64,000 bases of DNA from Pseudomonas sp. KUIN-1 (lineage in GTDB: Bacteria > Pseudomonadota > Gammaproteobacteria > Pseudomonadales > Pseudomonadaceae): NCBI RefSeq assembly GCF_009176725.1, contig NZ_AP020337.1:1922001-1986000 (forward strand), written 5' to 3'. Under the pieces are notes generated by a model that was not told the origin of the DNA, did no database searches, and worked only from the letters and a program-made list of their open reading frames with translations. Of this stretch, positions 38,505-47,512 are shown piece by piece. Made by a program: the position numbers and the translations under genes. Position 1 is the stretch's first letter; each line of letters opens with the position of its first letter.

Positions 38505-39143
38505 ATGTCCATCGATGCAAACAGTTCCGCTACTCCTGCACCCACCAAGCGTCGCCTGCCCAAGGGCGAGGTGCGCAAGGCCGAAATCATCAAGGCGGCC
38601 ATGACCCTTTTCGCTCGGGATGGGTATGCCGGCGCCTCGCTGACCAACATTGCCAAGGTGGCAGGTCTCTCTCAGGTCGGCCTGCTGCACCACTTCCCGA
38701 CCAAACTGGTGCTGCTGCAAGCTGTTCTCGAACATCGCGACCAGTACATTGCCGGCCGGCTGCAGGATGCCGATCAGGTCGCTTCTCTGCAGGGGTTCCT
38801 GTCGTTTCTGAAGCAGGTCATGAGTTTCAGTATCGAAGACGCCGCGGTCAGCCAGGCGCTGATGATCATCAACACTGAAAGTCTGTCGGTCACGCATCCT
38901 GCACACCGCTGGTTCAGCGAGCGTTTTGCGATTGTGCACGGCCATCTTCAGGCGCATCTGAAGTTGCTGGTCGAGGCAGGCGAAATTCGGGCGGATATCG
39001 ACGCAAGGCAGATCAGCCTTGAGATAGCCGCCATGATGGATGGCATGCAGATTCAATGGCTTCGAGCGCCAGGGGATGTGCAGATAGAGGAGGGGTTTGC
39101 CAGATTTCTCGAACGACTGGCGCGGGATCTGGCGGCACGCTGA
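38505..39143 (+). CDS. TetR-family regulator
   Basis: 212 residues. A basic N-terminal arm (TKRRLPKGEVRKAEI) precedes the HTH (AAMTLFARDGYAGASLTNIAKVAGLSQVGLLHHFPTKLVLLQAVL). The C-terminal ligand domain ends in DGMQIQWLRAPGD, similar to TetR regulators that sit beside carbohydrate-use genes. It is convergent with the GH3 beta-glucosidase gene and separated from it by a strong hairpin, so a regulatory link is possible but not shown. Confidence 0.88.
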   Translation: MSIDANSSATPAPTKRRLPKGEVRKAEIIKAAMTLFARDGYAGASLTNIAKVAGLSQVGLLHHFPTKLVLLQAVLEHRDQYIAGRLQDADQVASLQGFLSFLKQVMSFSIEDAAVSQALMIINTESLSVTHPAHRWFSERFAIVHGHLQAHLKLLVEAGEIRADIDARQISLEIAAMMDGMQIQWLRAPGDVQIEEGFARFLERLARDLAAR

Positions 39144-39164
39144 GCTGCGAGCGTTTGCCAGGCA

Positions 39165-39195
39165 GGCATCGGTGGTCCTGTCGACCACCGATGCC
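39165..39195. terminator. Bidirectional hairpin between tetR-like gene and GH3 gene
   Basis: GGCATCGGTGGTC and GACCACCGATGCC form a perfect 13-bp stem with loop CTGTC, between convergent stops at 39143 and 39202. There is no T-run, but the stem is very stable. Confidence 0.7.
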
Positions 39196-39201
39196 GTTGG
39201 C

Positions 39202-41898
39202 TTAGTAAGCCTGTTCTGCCTTGACCTGTACGGCCTTGCGCAGGGGGATCGGCAGCGGGTTGGAGTCGCGAGTGGTCAATTGCTCCGGGTACAGCGCTAC
39301 AACCGTGCGGTCGAGCGTCAGGTTTTCCGAGTCCTTGCCCACCAGCACCTTGAACTTGCCAGGGTCAACGTTCCAGCTCACCGAGTTGGCTGAGTAGTAC
39401 GCGAACGAGCGCGAGTCCAGCGCAATGGTCACGGTCTTGCTTTCGCCAGGCTTCAGGTAAACCTTGGAAAAGCCCTTCAGCTCTTTCTCTGGACGATCAA
39501 CCAGCGGCTTTGAAGGCTGCACGTACAACTGAGCCACTTCAAAACCGGCCTTGTCACCCGTGTTGGTCACCGTGAACGACGCCTGAATGGTCGCGCCCGG
39601 TGCCAGCACGTTGCTCGACAGCTTCAGATCGCTGTACGCATAGGTGGTATACGAAAGCCCGAAACCGAATGGGTAGAGCGGTTTGGTGTGCTTCTTGTCG
39701 TAACCGCGATAGCCCAGGTACAGGCCTTCGCTGTAGCTCATCTCGACAGGCGGATTAGGGCTGCTGAAATAGTACGGCACCGGGTTCGAGTACGACGCAT
39801 AGCTCGGATTGTCCTGTGCCTTCTTGTCCAGCGTGATCGGCAGCTTGCCCGATGGATTGACCTTGCCGAACAGTATTTCAGCCAGTGCCTGACCGCCCTG
39901 TTGCCCTGGATACCAGGCGTGCAGAGACGCGGCTACCTTGTCAGCCCACGGCTGCATGTCCATGCCACCGCCACCGTGCAGTACCACGATGGTTTTCGGG
40001 TTGGCTTTCTGAATGAAACCGATCAGCTCGGACTGGAATTGCGGCAGTTCGAACGGACGATCGAGCGACTCACCCTCGTATTCGAAGTTATTGCCGGCGG
40101 CTACCACGACAGCGTCGTAATCCCCCAGATTCTTCGGTGGTCGCAACGCTGCCCAGCTCATCTGTACGCCGTTCATGCCGCCCAGTACCGGAGTGAAGTT
40201 GCCCTTGAGCCGGCGGTATTCGAGGCGCACGTTGTATTCGCTGCCAGCCTTGAGATTCGGTGTCTTGACGGTGCGCGGCACGACTGGGATCAGGTCGAAC
40301 GAGACTTGCGCGCCTTCATCTTCAAGCACCAGCTCATCGTTGATCCAGAGTTTATAGGCACCGTCCGCACGGACCTTGAACACCTGCGGCCCGGTGATCG
40401 TCGGTTTGATCTTGCCAGTGAAACGGGCCGAGAACGAACCGGCTGAAGGGCTGTAGCCGTTGACCGCGCTGCTGCCGTAATCAGTGACGTTGGTGTTGGT
40501 AATCCAGTCCAGGTTGACGCCCGGCTCGATGCGAGTTGCCACCGGGTCGCCGGACAGCGAGGTGTTGGCGTAGTACTCGGCTTTTACGCCGGTATTGCTG
40601 ATCGCCTGCTGGTCACTGCCTGGCTGATACCAGACCGACGATTTAGGGTTGAGGCTCATCTGTGGCAGGTAGTCCACGTTGGACGGGTCAGACGCCAGTT
40701 GCTTGAGTCCGCTCACTTCGGTGACATAACTGGCCGGCGCCGAATAGGCAGTACCGAACGGCGCGGTCGGCGGCTGCATGGCCATGTCGCCAATGACGGC
40801 GATCTTCGCGTTTCTCGGCAACGGCAGTAGAGGTTTCTGCCCGTCCACTGGCTCGTTGCGCAGCAGGACGATCGATTCTCTGGCCACGTTCAAGGCCGCC
40901 AGTTGACCGTATTCACGATGCTCCAGTGGCTGCGCCTTGTTGATCCCCTTGTCAAAACCGTAGCTGACCAGCGCTCTCAGGTTCCTGCGCACCTTGTCGT
41001 CGATTACGTTCTGGTGCAGCTGACCGTTCCAGACATAAGGCAGCAGTTTGGCTTCGGTAAACTGAAGGCCGCTGGGCATGTCGATATCGGTGCCGGCCCA
41101 GGCGCCTTTGAAGGCGTCCTGAACCGAGTTGAAATCGCTCATGACGTTACCCTGAAAGCCCCACTGGCCTTTGAGGATATCGGTGATGAGGTGATGGTTT
41201 TCACACGCGTATTCGCCGTTGATCTTGTTGTAGCCGCACATGATCGAGGCGATATTCGAGTTCTTGACCAGCGATTCGAAGCCCGGCAGGTACAGCTCCT
41301 GCATCGCTCGTTCGTCTATCTTCACATCCAGATAATGACGGTTCGCTTCCTGCTCGTTCATCAGGTAATGCTTGGCGGCCGCCTGGACGCCTTGAACCTG
41401 GATACCGTTGGTGACGGCTGGTGCCAGTACTGCGCCGAGAAACGGATCTTCGCCGCTCATGTACTCAGCCGCCCGGCCGTTGAACGGCGTGCGGTACAGG
41501 TTGATGGCTGGTGACAGCATCTGCTGCCCACCCGCGATGCGGGTTTCGTAGCCGATGGCCAGACCGAATTCCTTGGCGCGATTGATGCTCCAGGTGGCTG
41601 CGAGTGCTGACGGCGAAGGGTACTGCGCACCGAACGTCTTGCCGCCGACCAGTACGCCCATGGCCGAGTCATAGGCGACCGTGCCTTGCAGGTTGAACTT
41701 GTCCAGCTTGGGAATCATGCGGCCGTCGTCAACGCGCGAAAAATTGATTTTTTCCGATTGCGTCATGTTGTCCAGCATCGCGCCTACGCGCGCTTCCACT
41801 TCATTGCCGGTCATCGGCGTGACAGCGAATACGCTGCCTGCCTGGGCGATACCGAGCGCCAACAGGCTCAGGCCCAGGCCTTGTTTGATCATGGACAC
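39202..41898 (-). CDS. bglX: Secreted GH3 beta-glucosidase with PA14 insert (BglX-like)
   Basis: 898 residues from a GTG at 41898, chosen because AAGGA lies eight bases before it; an ATG two codons later is too far and one at 41922 lacks a site. The signal peptide is MIKQGLGLSLLALGIAQAGSVFA. The GH3 (beta/alpha)8 domain has KHYLMNEQE and catalytic nucleophile D255 in VMSDFNSVQ. The (alpha/beta)6 domain is split by a PA14 carbohydrate-binding insert at about 437-582 (YYANTSLSGDPVATR, GAYKLWINDELV). The C-terminus is a fibronectin III-like domain. The enzyme trims beta-linked glucosides in the periplasm or outside, probably plant-derived. A small exported protein gene lies just upstream. Confidence 0.92.
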   Translation of the reverse strand: MSMIKQGLGLSLLALGIAQAGSVFAVTPMTGNEVEARVGAMLDNMTQSEKINFSRVDDGRMIPKLDKFNLQGTVAYDSAMGVLVGGKTFGAQYPSPSALAATWSINRAKEFGLAIGYETRIAGGQQMLSPAINLYRTPFNGRAAEYMSGEDPFLGAVLAPAVTNGIQVQGVQAAAKHYLMNEQEANRHYLDVKIDERAMQELYLPGFESLVKNSNIASIMCGYNKINGEYACENHHLITDILKGQWGFQGNVMSDFNSVQDAFKGAWAGTDIDMPSGLQFTEAKLLPYVWNGQLHQNVIDDKVRRNLRALVSYGFDKGINKAQPLEHREYGQLAALNVARESIVLLRNEPVDGQKPLLPLPRNAKIAVIGDMAMQPPTAPFGTAYSAPASYVTEVSGLKQLASDPSNVDYLPQMSLNPKSSVWYQPGSDQQAISNTGVKAEYYANTSLSGDPVATRIEPGVNLDWITNTNVTDYGSSAVNGYSPSAGSFSARFTGKIKPTITGPQVFKVRADGAYKLWINDELVLEDEGAQVSFDLIPVVPRTVKTPNLKAGSEYNVRLEYRRLKGNFTPVLGGMNGVQMSWAALRPPKNLGDYDAVVVAAGNNFEYEGESLDRPFELPQFQSELIGFIQKANPKTIVVLHGGGGMDMQPWADKVAASLHAWYPGQQGGQALAEILFGKVNPSGKLPITLDKKAQDNPSYASYSNPVPYYFSSPNPPVEMSYSEGLYLGYRGYDKKHTKPLYPFGFGLSYTTYAYSDLKLSSNVLAPGATIQASFTVTNTGDKAGFEVAQLYVQPSKPLVDRPEKELKGFSKVYLKPGESKTVTIALDSRSFAYYSANSVSWNVDPGKFKVLVGKDSENLTLDRTVVALYPEQLTTRDSNPLPIPLRKAVQVKAEQAY

Positions 41899-41951
41899 GG
41901 AGTTATTCCTTACGTCATTCATTGATTGATCGGTTGCAGTCAGTGGGTCAC

Positions 41952-42200
41952 TCAGTGGTCTTCATTGCCGGCAGGGGCGTCAGCAGTGTCGATCGGTGCA
42001 TCCACCACCGTTTGCGCGCCGTTGGGCGTTTTCTGTACGGCAACGTCGGCACCCGTGATCTGCTCACGCTGGGCGTCGACCTCTGCGCGGCGCTCGCTCG
42101 ACGTGGATGGCAGCGGGTTCTGCCCGTCAGCGGCAGACACCGGGAGGGCGGCAAGGGACATCAGTAAAGTGGCAACAACAGGCAGCAGGGGGCTGGCCAT
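41952..42200 (-). CDS. Small exported protein of unknown function
   Basis: 82 residues from the ATG at 42200 (GGAG nine bases upstream). A clear signal peptide (LLPVVATLLMSLAALPVSA-A) leaves a mature chain of about 58 residues, acidic and Asp/Ala/Glu-rich with no Cys (DGQNPLPSTSSERRAEVD, then VVDAPIDTADAPAGNEDH). I do not recognise a domain. The gene is 53 bases before the GH3 gene on the same strand, so co-expression is likely. Confidence 0.7.
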   Translation of the reverse strand: MASPLLPVVATLLMSLAALPVSAADGQNPLPSTSSERRAEVDAQREQITGADVAVQKTPNGAQTVVDAPIDTADAPAGNEDH

Positions 42201-42559
42201 CGGGAGAATCTCCAAACAGAAATATGAAACAGGCAGACAGGCAAGTCAGCAGCTCAGGGCCGCTGACAGTTCATTCAAGGCGTGCGTGACAAACAGAAAA
42301 TTGCTGAAAGGTAAAATACACGAATGTAATTTTATATAGTTGAGGTTGGGTAAAATTCAATGGCAGCTATTTGGTTTTAGTATTGCTTTAATTTCAAAAT
42401 ATAACTTTAATAGGCAATATTTTTCTGGTTTTTGTGTTTTTAAAGAAATTAATCTTCTTTTTAAAAAGCAGAGTGATCACTCTGTTTTTTGGGTTTAGAT
42501 GGTTTTACATGGGTCGCGTGCTGATGAGCGCAAGTATTGCTGACGCCTGAATACTGGCA
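42201..42559. other. AT-rich intergenic stretch
   Basis: 42300-42500 is strikingly AT-rich for this genome (for example TAATTTTATATAGTTG and long T runs) and codes for nothing I can support. It holds the upstream region of the small exported protein gene and the palindrome at 42469-42484. Confidence 0.6.
42463..42490. terminator. Palindromic hairpin with flanking A and T runs
   Basis: CAGAGTGATCACTCTG (42469-42484) is a perfect 16-base palindrome (6-bp stem around GATC) preceded by five A and followed by six T. It looks like a bidirectional terminator, although no gene ends beside it. Confidence 0.55.
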
Positions 42560-42835
42560 GTGAGTGTCAGTATCATCACGTCGCTGTCAGGCCCGTCGAA
42601 TAAAGTCCTGACGCCACCGAAGAATGCCTACGCCTGTCTGGACTGGAGTGAGTGTCTCCTCACATCGGCGGCGCTGCTGGAACTGATGCTCAAGCGTGGG
42701 TGGGTAAGTCGACATCTGGATTCCAGAGCACTGTATCTGACGCCCAAAGGGGCAGGCGGGATGGCGAAGGCGTTTGGTCTGGAGGCGGTGCGTAAACGCT
42801 CAGATAACCACGCTGCTACCGAGCATGCCCGGTAG
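42560..42835 (+). pseudogene. C-terminal remnant of an ArsR-type regulator
   Basis: The 91-codon frame translates to a tail resembling the end of winged-helix ArsR regulators of Pseudomonas (ACLDWSECLLTSAALLELMLKRGWVSRHLDSRALYLTPKG), where the family reads CLDWSERR..HLAG..A..L....W..R...SRAL..T..G. The N-terminal DNA-binding half is absent: upstream bases translate to nothing related. This makes it a truncated gene. The last codons overlap a 14-bp stem that serves the neighbouring receptor gene. Family identity is by eye. Confidence 0.6.
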
Positions 42836-42843
42836 CAGCGTGG
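42808..42843. terminator. Hairpin downstream of the siderophore-receptor gene
   Basis: CCACGCTGCTACCG and CGGTAGCAGCGTGG form a perfect 14-bp stem around an 8-base loop, ending 7 bases from the receptor stop on the minus strand. A strong terminator candidate, followed on that strand by TTATCTG. Confidence 0.75.
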
Positions 42844-42850
42844 CTCAGGT

Positions 42851-45004
42851 TCAGAAGCTGTACTTGGCCGTCAACGCATAACTGCGCGGGTTGCCGTAGA
42901 CGTCGGTGGAGCCCCAGACCGAGCTGGCGCCAATCGCCGTGTAGTAGGTGCGGTCGAATATGTTGTTGGCGTTCAGTTGCAGGTCGAGGTTCTTGCTCAC
43001 CTGATACCCCGCCATCAGGTCGGCGACGGCGTAGCTGCCCTGTTCCAGGCGATAGCTGCCATCGGTGAGTGCGATGTCGTTGTACATGCGGCTTTGCCAG
43101 TAGACGTTGCCACCGACGCGTATTTTCTCCAGTGCACCCTGCAGGCGATAGACCGTCGATACCTTGAACAGATGCTCGGGCGTGTCGGTGTTGAATTGCT
43201 GGTTCTTGTTCGCCGGATCGGCATCCTTGATGTAGTGGGTGCGGGCGTAGGTGTAGCCGGCGCCGACTTGCCAGTTCTCGGTCAACGCGCCTTGCAGCTC
43301 CATCTCGATGCCCTGACTGCGTACCAGGCCTGCAGCGTCGTAACAGGTCAGGACCGCGCAGCCTGCCTGGGTCGGTGACTGGGTCTTGAGGTTTTTCTGG
43401 TCGATCTGGAACACCGCCAGGGAGGTGTTGAGGGCGCCGTTGAAGTATTCACCCTTGATACCGACTTCATAGTTTTCGCCGACCACCGGCTTGAGCACCT
43501 TGCCGGACAGGTCCTGTGCGCTCTGCGGCTGAAAGACGTCGGTGTAGCTGGTGTACAGCGAGTGGTGTTCATCCAGCTTATAGATCAGCCCTGCGTAGCG
43601 CGTCAGGTTACGGGTGACTTTGTAGTCTTCATCGCCGATGCGGTCATCGTAGTCGTACCAGTCCAGACGGCCGCCGAGGATCAGGGTCAGCGGATCGGCC
43701 AGGCTCAGGCGTGTGGTGAGATAGACCGCGTCCTGGGTGGCGATGCTGTGCGTCTTGCCATTGCGAACGAAGTCCGGCTTTGGCGCGGCAATGGGCAGAC
43801 CGGTGTCGTAGGGGCTGTACTCCTTGCTGGTCTGGTCGTACACGCGCCGGCTGGTGCCGACCACCACTTCATGAGTGCGGCCGAAGGCTTCGACCGGCCC
43901 ACTGGCGTAGACATCGAAGGCGCTCTGCTGCTCTTCCGGCCTCGACTGGTAGGCCGTGGTTTCCAGCGGGCCGTTGTAGCGAGACAGGTAGGTCCCCGAA
44001 AACAGGCCGTCCAGCGACGAGCTCGAGCCTGCTACGCGCAATTTCCAGTCGTTGTCGAAACGGTGCTCCAGCTCACCGAACATGGTGTCTATCCGGATTT
44101 TCTTGTTTTCCCAATCCGAGCCGGAATAGGTGGAGCGCGGCAGGTTCAGGTGGTGACCATCGACGCCCAAGGGCAGGCCGCCCCAGAAGTAGTTGGTCTG
44201 GTCTTCCTGACGAGACAGGCCCAGGGTGGCGGTCGTCGCGTCGCTCAGATCGGCTTCGACCACCCCGTAGAACACGCCGTGATCGCTCTTTTCCTTGTCG
44301 CGGAAGCTGTTGGCATCCTGGTAGGAGCCGACTATGCGGCCGCGAACCGTGCGGCTGTCGTTCAGTGGGCCGGACGCATCGAAGACGCCACGGTAATCGT
44401 CCCAGCTCCCGACCGTGCCGGTGAGGGTGACCTGTGGCACGGCGGTAGGGCGTTTGCGCACCATATTGATCGCTGCCGAAGGATTGCCAGACCCTGTCGC
44501 CAGGCCAGTCGCGCCCCTGATCACCTCGACATGATCGAACATGGCCAGATTGGGTTGAACGCCTGCCGTGTAGCCCGAGTAGGAGGCGGGCAGGCCGTCG
44601 TACATGATGTTGTCGATGTCGAAACCGCGCGACGTGTAGGTTTGCCGGCCCGGTCCGCTGGACTGGTCCAAAAACAGTCCCGGCGTATACCTGACCACGT
44701 CATTGATGCTGGTCATGGCCTGATCGTCCATGCGTTGGCGGGTGACGACCGTCACGGCCTGCGGCGTTTCACGAATGGTCAGCGGCAACTTGGTCGCGGT
44801 CTGCATCGGGCCGGTGGTGTAGGACTGACTGCCCTCGGTTGTGGAGCCAAGTTGATCACTGCTGATCTGCGTGGCGCCCAGCTCCATGGTCGTGGCGGGC
44901 TGTTCTTCAGCGCCAAGGGCTGCCTGTGTAGTGGCAGCCCAGATGCCCATGGCCAGCAGACCCGGTGTGAAACGATTACGGCTTTGCGATTGTTGCCCCG
45001 ACAT
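42851..45004 (-). CDS. TonB-dependent siderophore receptor
   Basis: 717 residues from the ATG at 45004 (AGGGAG upstream). The signal peptide is FTPGLLAMGIWAATTQAALGA. The N-terminal plug has LPLTIRETPQAVTVVTRQRMDDQ, DVVRYTPGLF, SRGFDIDNIMYDGLP and VEVIRGATGLATGSGNPSAAINMVRKRP, as in FpvA/FhuE-like receptors of the TonB-siderophore family. The beta-barrel ends in YALTAKYSF with the terminal aromatic residue. No N-terminal signalling (STN) domain is present, so it is a simple transporter without a FecI/FecR-type circuit. The ligand siderophore cannot be told from sequence. A Fur-like box lies 37 bases upstream. Confidence 0.93.
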   Translation of the reverse strand: MSGQQSQSRNRFTPGLLAMGIWAATTQAALGAEEQPATTMELGATQISSDQLGSTTEGSQSYTTGPMQTATKLPLTIRETPQAVTVVTRQRMDDQAMTSINDVVRYTPGLFLDQSSGPGRQTYTSRGFDIDNIMYDGLPASYSGYTAGVQPNLAMFDHVEVIRGATGLATGSGNPSAAINMVRKRPTAVPQVTLTGTVGSWDDYRGVFDASGPLNDSRTVRGRIVGSYQDANSFRDKEKSDHGVFYGVVEADLSDATTATLGLSRQEDQTNYFWGGLPLGVDGHHLNLPRSTYSGSDWENKKIRIDTMFGELEHRFDNDWKLRVAGSSSSLDGLFSGTYLSRYNGPLETTAYQSRPEEQQSAFDVYASGPVEAFGRTHEVVVGTSRRVYDQTSKEYSPYDTGLPIAAPKPDFVRNGKTHSIATQDAVYLTTRLSLADPLTLILGGRLDWYDYDDRIGDEDYKVTRNLTRYAGLIYKLDEHHSLYTSYTDVFQPQSAQDLSGKVLKPVVGENYEVGIKGEYFNGALNTSLAVFQIDQKNLKTQSPTQAGCAVLTCYDAAGLVRSQGIEMELQGALTENWQVGAGYTYARTHYIKDADPANKNQQFNTDTPEHLFKVSTVYRLQGALEKIRVGGNVYWQSRMYNDIALTDGSYRLEQGSYAVADLMAGYQVSKNLDLQLNANNIFDRTYYTAIGASSVWGSTDVYGNPRSYALTAKYSF

Positions 45005-45040
45005 GAACCCGACACTCCCTGATGCCCTCCATGGCAGGAT

Positions 45041-45059
45041 GATAATAATGTTGATAATG
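45041..45059. promoter_or_regulatory. Fur box-like sequence
   Basis: GATAATAATGTTGATAATG resembles the 19-bp Fur consensus GATAATGATAATCATTATC in its first two thirds, and lies upstream of the siderophore-receptor start. Fur repression under iron-replete conditions is expected for this family. Confidence 0.6.
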
Positions 45060-45204
45060 GTTCGCATTAGTGTGACAGGTTGTTTCGCACAGAAAAAGAC
45101 ACTGCGAACAAATAGTTAACAAAATTTTCACATTCAACGCTGAGGCCGGGGGGCCGTCGTTTTGGGTGTCTGATAGGTATCCGATCGAAAAGCGCTATGA
45201 AAAT

Positions 45205-45232
45205 CTTGTACATGAAATTACATTGGTACAAG
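45205..45232 (+). promoter_or_regulatory. Dyad before photolyase gene
   Basis: CTTGTAC-N14-GTACAAG, a perfect 7-bp inverted repeat whose end is five bases from the photolyase ATG. TTGTAC could be a -35 element. MerR-type light regulators such as LitR/CarH bind TGTACA-like dyads; that link is inferred. Confidence 0.45.
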
Positions 45233-45237
45233 TTTTT

Positions 45238-46797
45238 ATGGCTGCGGAGCCTCTTCCATTGACCCAAGCCCCTCGTCTCCACCTGATCCTCGGCGATCAG
45301 CTTTCCTTCGATCTCGCATCCTTGGCGGGTCTGATCCCCGAGCGCGACACGGTCCTGATGGTCGAGGTCATGGAAGAGGCGAGTCATGTGCCGCATCATC
45401 CGCAGAAGATCGTGCTGATCTTCAGTGCCATGCGTCATTTTGCCGAGGCGCTGCGTGAGCGTGGTGTTCGGGTGCAGTACGTCATGCTCGATGATCCGCA
45501 GAACACCGGGTCGGTGCCGGGTGAGTTACAGCGCTGGCAGGCTCTGTTGCGAGCAGAAGAGCTGCACATCACCGAGTGCGGCGACTGGCGTCTGGAACAG
45601 TCGATCAAGGACTGCGGGTTGCCCATCCAGTGGCACGCCGATACGCGCTTTCTTTGTTCCCGCGACGAGTTCTCGTCGTGGGCGCACGGCAAGAAGCAGT
45701 TGCGCATGGAGTTCTTCTATAGGGAGATGCGCCGCAAAAGCAGGCTGCTGTTGAACGGCGACGGTACGCCGGTCGGTGGTGCCTGGAACTTTGATGCCGA
45801 GAACCGCAAGGCACTGCCCAAGGGCGTGGCAGCGCCTTACCCAATGCGCTTTTCCCCGGACGCTATCACCCGCCAGGTACTAAAGCTGGTGGGTGAGCGC
45901 TTTGCCAGCCATTACGGCTCGCTGGATAATTTCGACTATCCGGTTACGCATGCCGATGCCCAGGCGCTGTGGGAGTGCTTTCTGGATTACGGCCTGGCCG
46001 GTTTCGGCGATTATCAGGACGCCATGGCTACTGACGAGCCGTTTCTGTTTCATGCGCGCATCAGTGCGGCGTTGAACATCGGCCTGCTGGATTTACGCCA
46101 GGTGTGCAGTGACGTTGAATCCGCGTACTGGTCGGGCAGGGTGGGGCTGAATGCCGCCGAAGGTTTCATTCGCCAACTGATCGGCTGGCGGGAGTATGTG
46201 CGTGGCGTCTATTGGCTGAAAATGCCCGATTACGCGAGCGGCAATCTGTTCGGTAACAGCCGGCCGCTGCCCGAGTTTTACTGGACCGGCGAAACGCAGA
46301 TGAACTGCATGAGTCAGGCCGTCGGCCAGAGCCTGAAGCATGCCTACGCCCACCACATTCAGCGCCTGATGGTGACCGGCAACTTTGCCCTGCTTGCCGG
46401 GATAGTGCCGGAGCAGATCTGCGAGTGGTACCTGGCGATCTACATGGATGCCTTCGACTGGGTCGAGCTGCCCAATACGCTGGGCATGGTCATGCATGCC
46501 GATGGCGGCTATCTGGGCTCCAAACCCTATTGCGCCAGCGGCCAGTACATCAAGCGCATGTCTGACTATTGCCGCGGCTGTGCGTACAAGGTCACTGAAA
46601 GCACCACTGAGGATGCCTGTCCGTTCAATGCGCTGTACTGGCATTTCCTGATGCGCCATGGCGACCTGTTGCGTCGCAATCAGCGCATGGCGATTATCTA
46701 TAAAAACCTTGATCGCATGGCTGAGCCCAAACAGCAGGCGCTGTGGGCGCGTGGCGAGCATCTGTTGGCCAGGCTCGATGCCGGAGAGGCGCTTTGA
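45238..46797 (+). CDS. Iron-sulfur (6-4) photolyase / bacterial cryptochrome (FeS-BCP, PhrB-like)
   Basis: 519 residues from the ATG at 45238; no strong ribosome site is seen, so a leaderless or differently placed start is possible. The N-terminal domain has [10 protein letters not shown], the FAD domain has [13 protein letters not shown], and the tail has four Cys: C357, C445, C448 and C461. Their spacing (88, 3 and 13) matches exactly that of PhrB, whose four Cys bind a 4Fe-4S cluster. This class repairs (6-4) photoproducts or senses light, using FAD and a second chromophore such as dimethyl-ribityllumazine. It is coupled by TTGA to a small DUF2256 gene. Confidence 0.93.
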   Translation: MAAEPLPLTQAPRLHLILGDQLSFDLASLAGLIPERDTVLMVEVMEEASHVPHHPQKIVLIFSAMRHFAEALRERGVRVQYVMLDDPQNTGSVPGELQRWQALLRAEELHITECGDWRLEQSIKDCGLPIQWHADTRFLCSRDEFSSWAHGKKQLRMEFFYREMRRKSRLLLNGDGTPVGGAWNFDAENRKALPKGVAAPYPMRFSPDAITRQVLKLVGERFASHYGSLDNFDYPVTHADAQALWECFLDYGLAGFGDYQDAMATDEPFLFHARISAALNIGLLDLRQVCSDVESAYWSGRVGLNAAEGFIRQLIGWREYVRGVYWLKMPDYASGNLFGNSRPLPEFYWTGETQMNCMSQAVGQSLKHAYAHHIQRLMVTGNFALLAGIVPEQICEWYLAIYMDAFDWVELPNTLGMVMHADGGYLGSKPYCASGQYIKRMSDYCRGCAYKVTESTTEDACPFNALYWHFLMRHGDLLRRNQRMAIIYKNLDRMAEPKQQALWARGEHLLARLDAGEAL

Positions 46798-46937
46798 AAA
46801 AGGCCGAGCTGCCAGTCAGAACCTGTGTGGTCTGCGGGCTGCCGTTCACCTGGCGCAAGAAGTGGGCGCGCTGCTGGGATGAGGTGCTTTATTGCTCTGA
46901 GCGTTGCCGGCGAAACAAGCGCACTGCACGCGAGTAG
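46794..46937 (+). CDS. DUF2256 small Cys4 protein
   Basis: 47 residues from a TTG at 46794, which overlaps the photolyase stop as TTGA and has GGAGAGG upstream. It has two pairs of Cys ([30 protein letters not shown]), a zinc-ribbon-like unit typical of DUF2256. DUF2256 genes are often found beside photolyase genes; the function is unknown. The longer frame upstream (from 46743) is within the photolyase and rejected. Confidence 0.85.
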   Translation: MKKAELPVRTCVVCGLPFTWRKKWARCWDEVLYCSERCRRNKRTARE

Positions 46938-47083
46938 CATTTTCAAAATATTTCGAAATGAAAAGCGCTGAACTATCGCTTGCTCAGCATGATCCTTCCT
47001 TATGCGCATTCAGCGCGACCCCGACCTGCCAGCGCATCCGCACTGAGTGTTGATCCAGGGTCGCCGAACGAAAAGGAGCCGTC

Positions 47084-47512
47084 ATGACCGTAACCACCCA
47101 TCCCGTCTACCGCTACACGCCAGGCCCGCTACATGCGACCTTGCTTGCCGGAACCGTGCCTTTGTTTCTCGGCGGCTTGCTGAGTGATATTGCCTATTAC
47201 CAGACCTTTCAGGTTCAGTGGAGCAACTTTGCCGCCTGGCTGATTGCCGGAGGCCTGTTGTTCTGCGGGCTGGCGTTGCTGTTCGCGTTGGTCAATCTGG
47301 TTCGCGCCGATCACAAGGCTGGTCGTCCCGTGGTGTACTTCCTGTTGTTGCTGGTCACCTGGGTGCTGGGTCTGGTCAATGCCTTCGAGCATGCGAAAGA
47401 CGCTTGGGCGGTCATGCCGTCGGGCTTGATCCTGTCGGTCATCGTCACCGTTCTGGCCTGCGTTGCGACGTGGACCGGGCTTACTAGCCTGCGTTCCGGA
47501 GGTGCAGAATGA
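47084..47512 (+). CDS. DUF2231 integral membrane protein
   Basis: 142 residues with four predicted membrane spans (about 16-37, 48-71, 82-101 and 111-133), including HATLLAGTVPLFLGGLLSDIAYY and WAVMPSGLILSVIVTVLACVATWTG. GAACGAAAAGGAGCCGTC places a good ribosome site before the ATG. DUF2231 proteins are small inner-membrane proteins of uncertain role, often next to periplasmic sugar dehydrogenases. Its stop overlaps the next gene as ATGA. Confidence 0.85.
   Translation: MTVTTHPVYRYTPGPLHATLLAGTVPLFLGGLLSDIAYYQTFQVQWSNFAAWLIAGGLLFCGLALLFALVNLVRADHKAGRPVVYFLLLLVTWVLGLVNAFEHAKDAWAVMPSGLILSVIVTVLACVATWTGLTSLRSGGAE

Noticed and set aside
43562..45022. 486-codon frame antisense to the siderophore receptor
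   Set aside because: Shadow of the receptor gene; no start site or domain.
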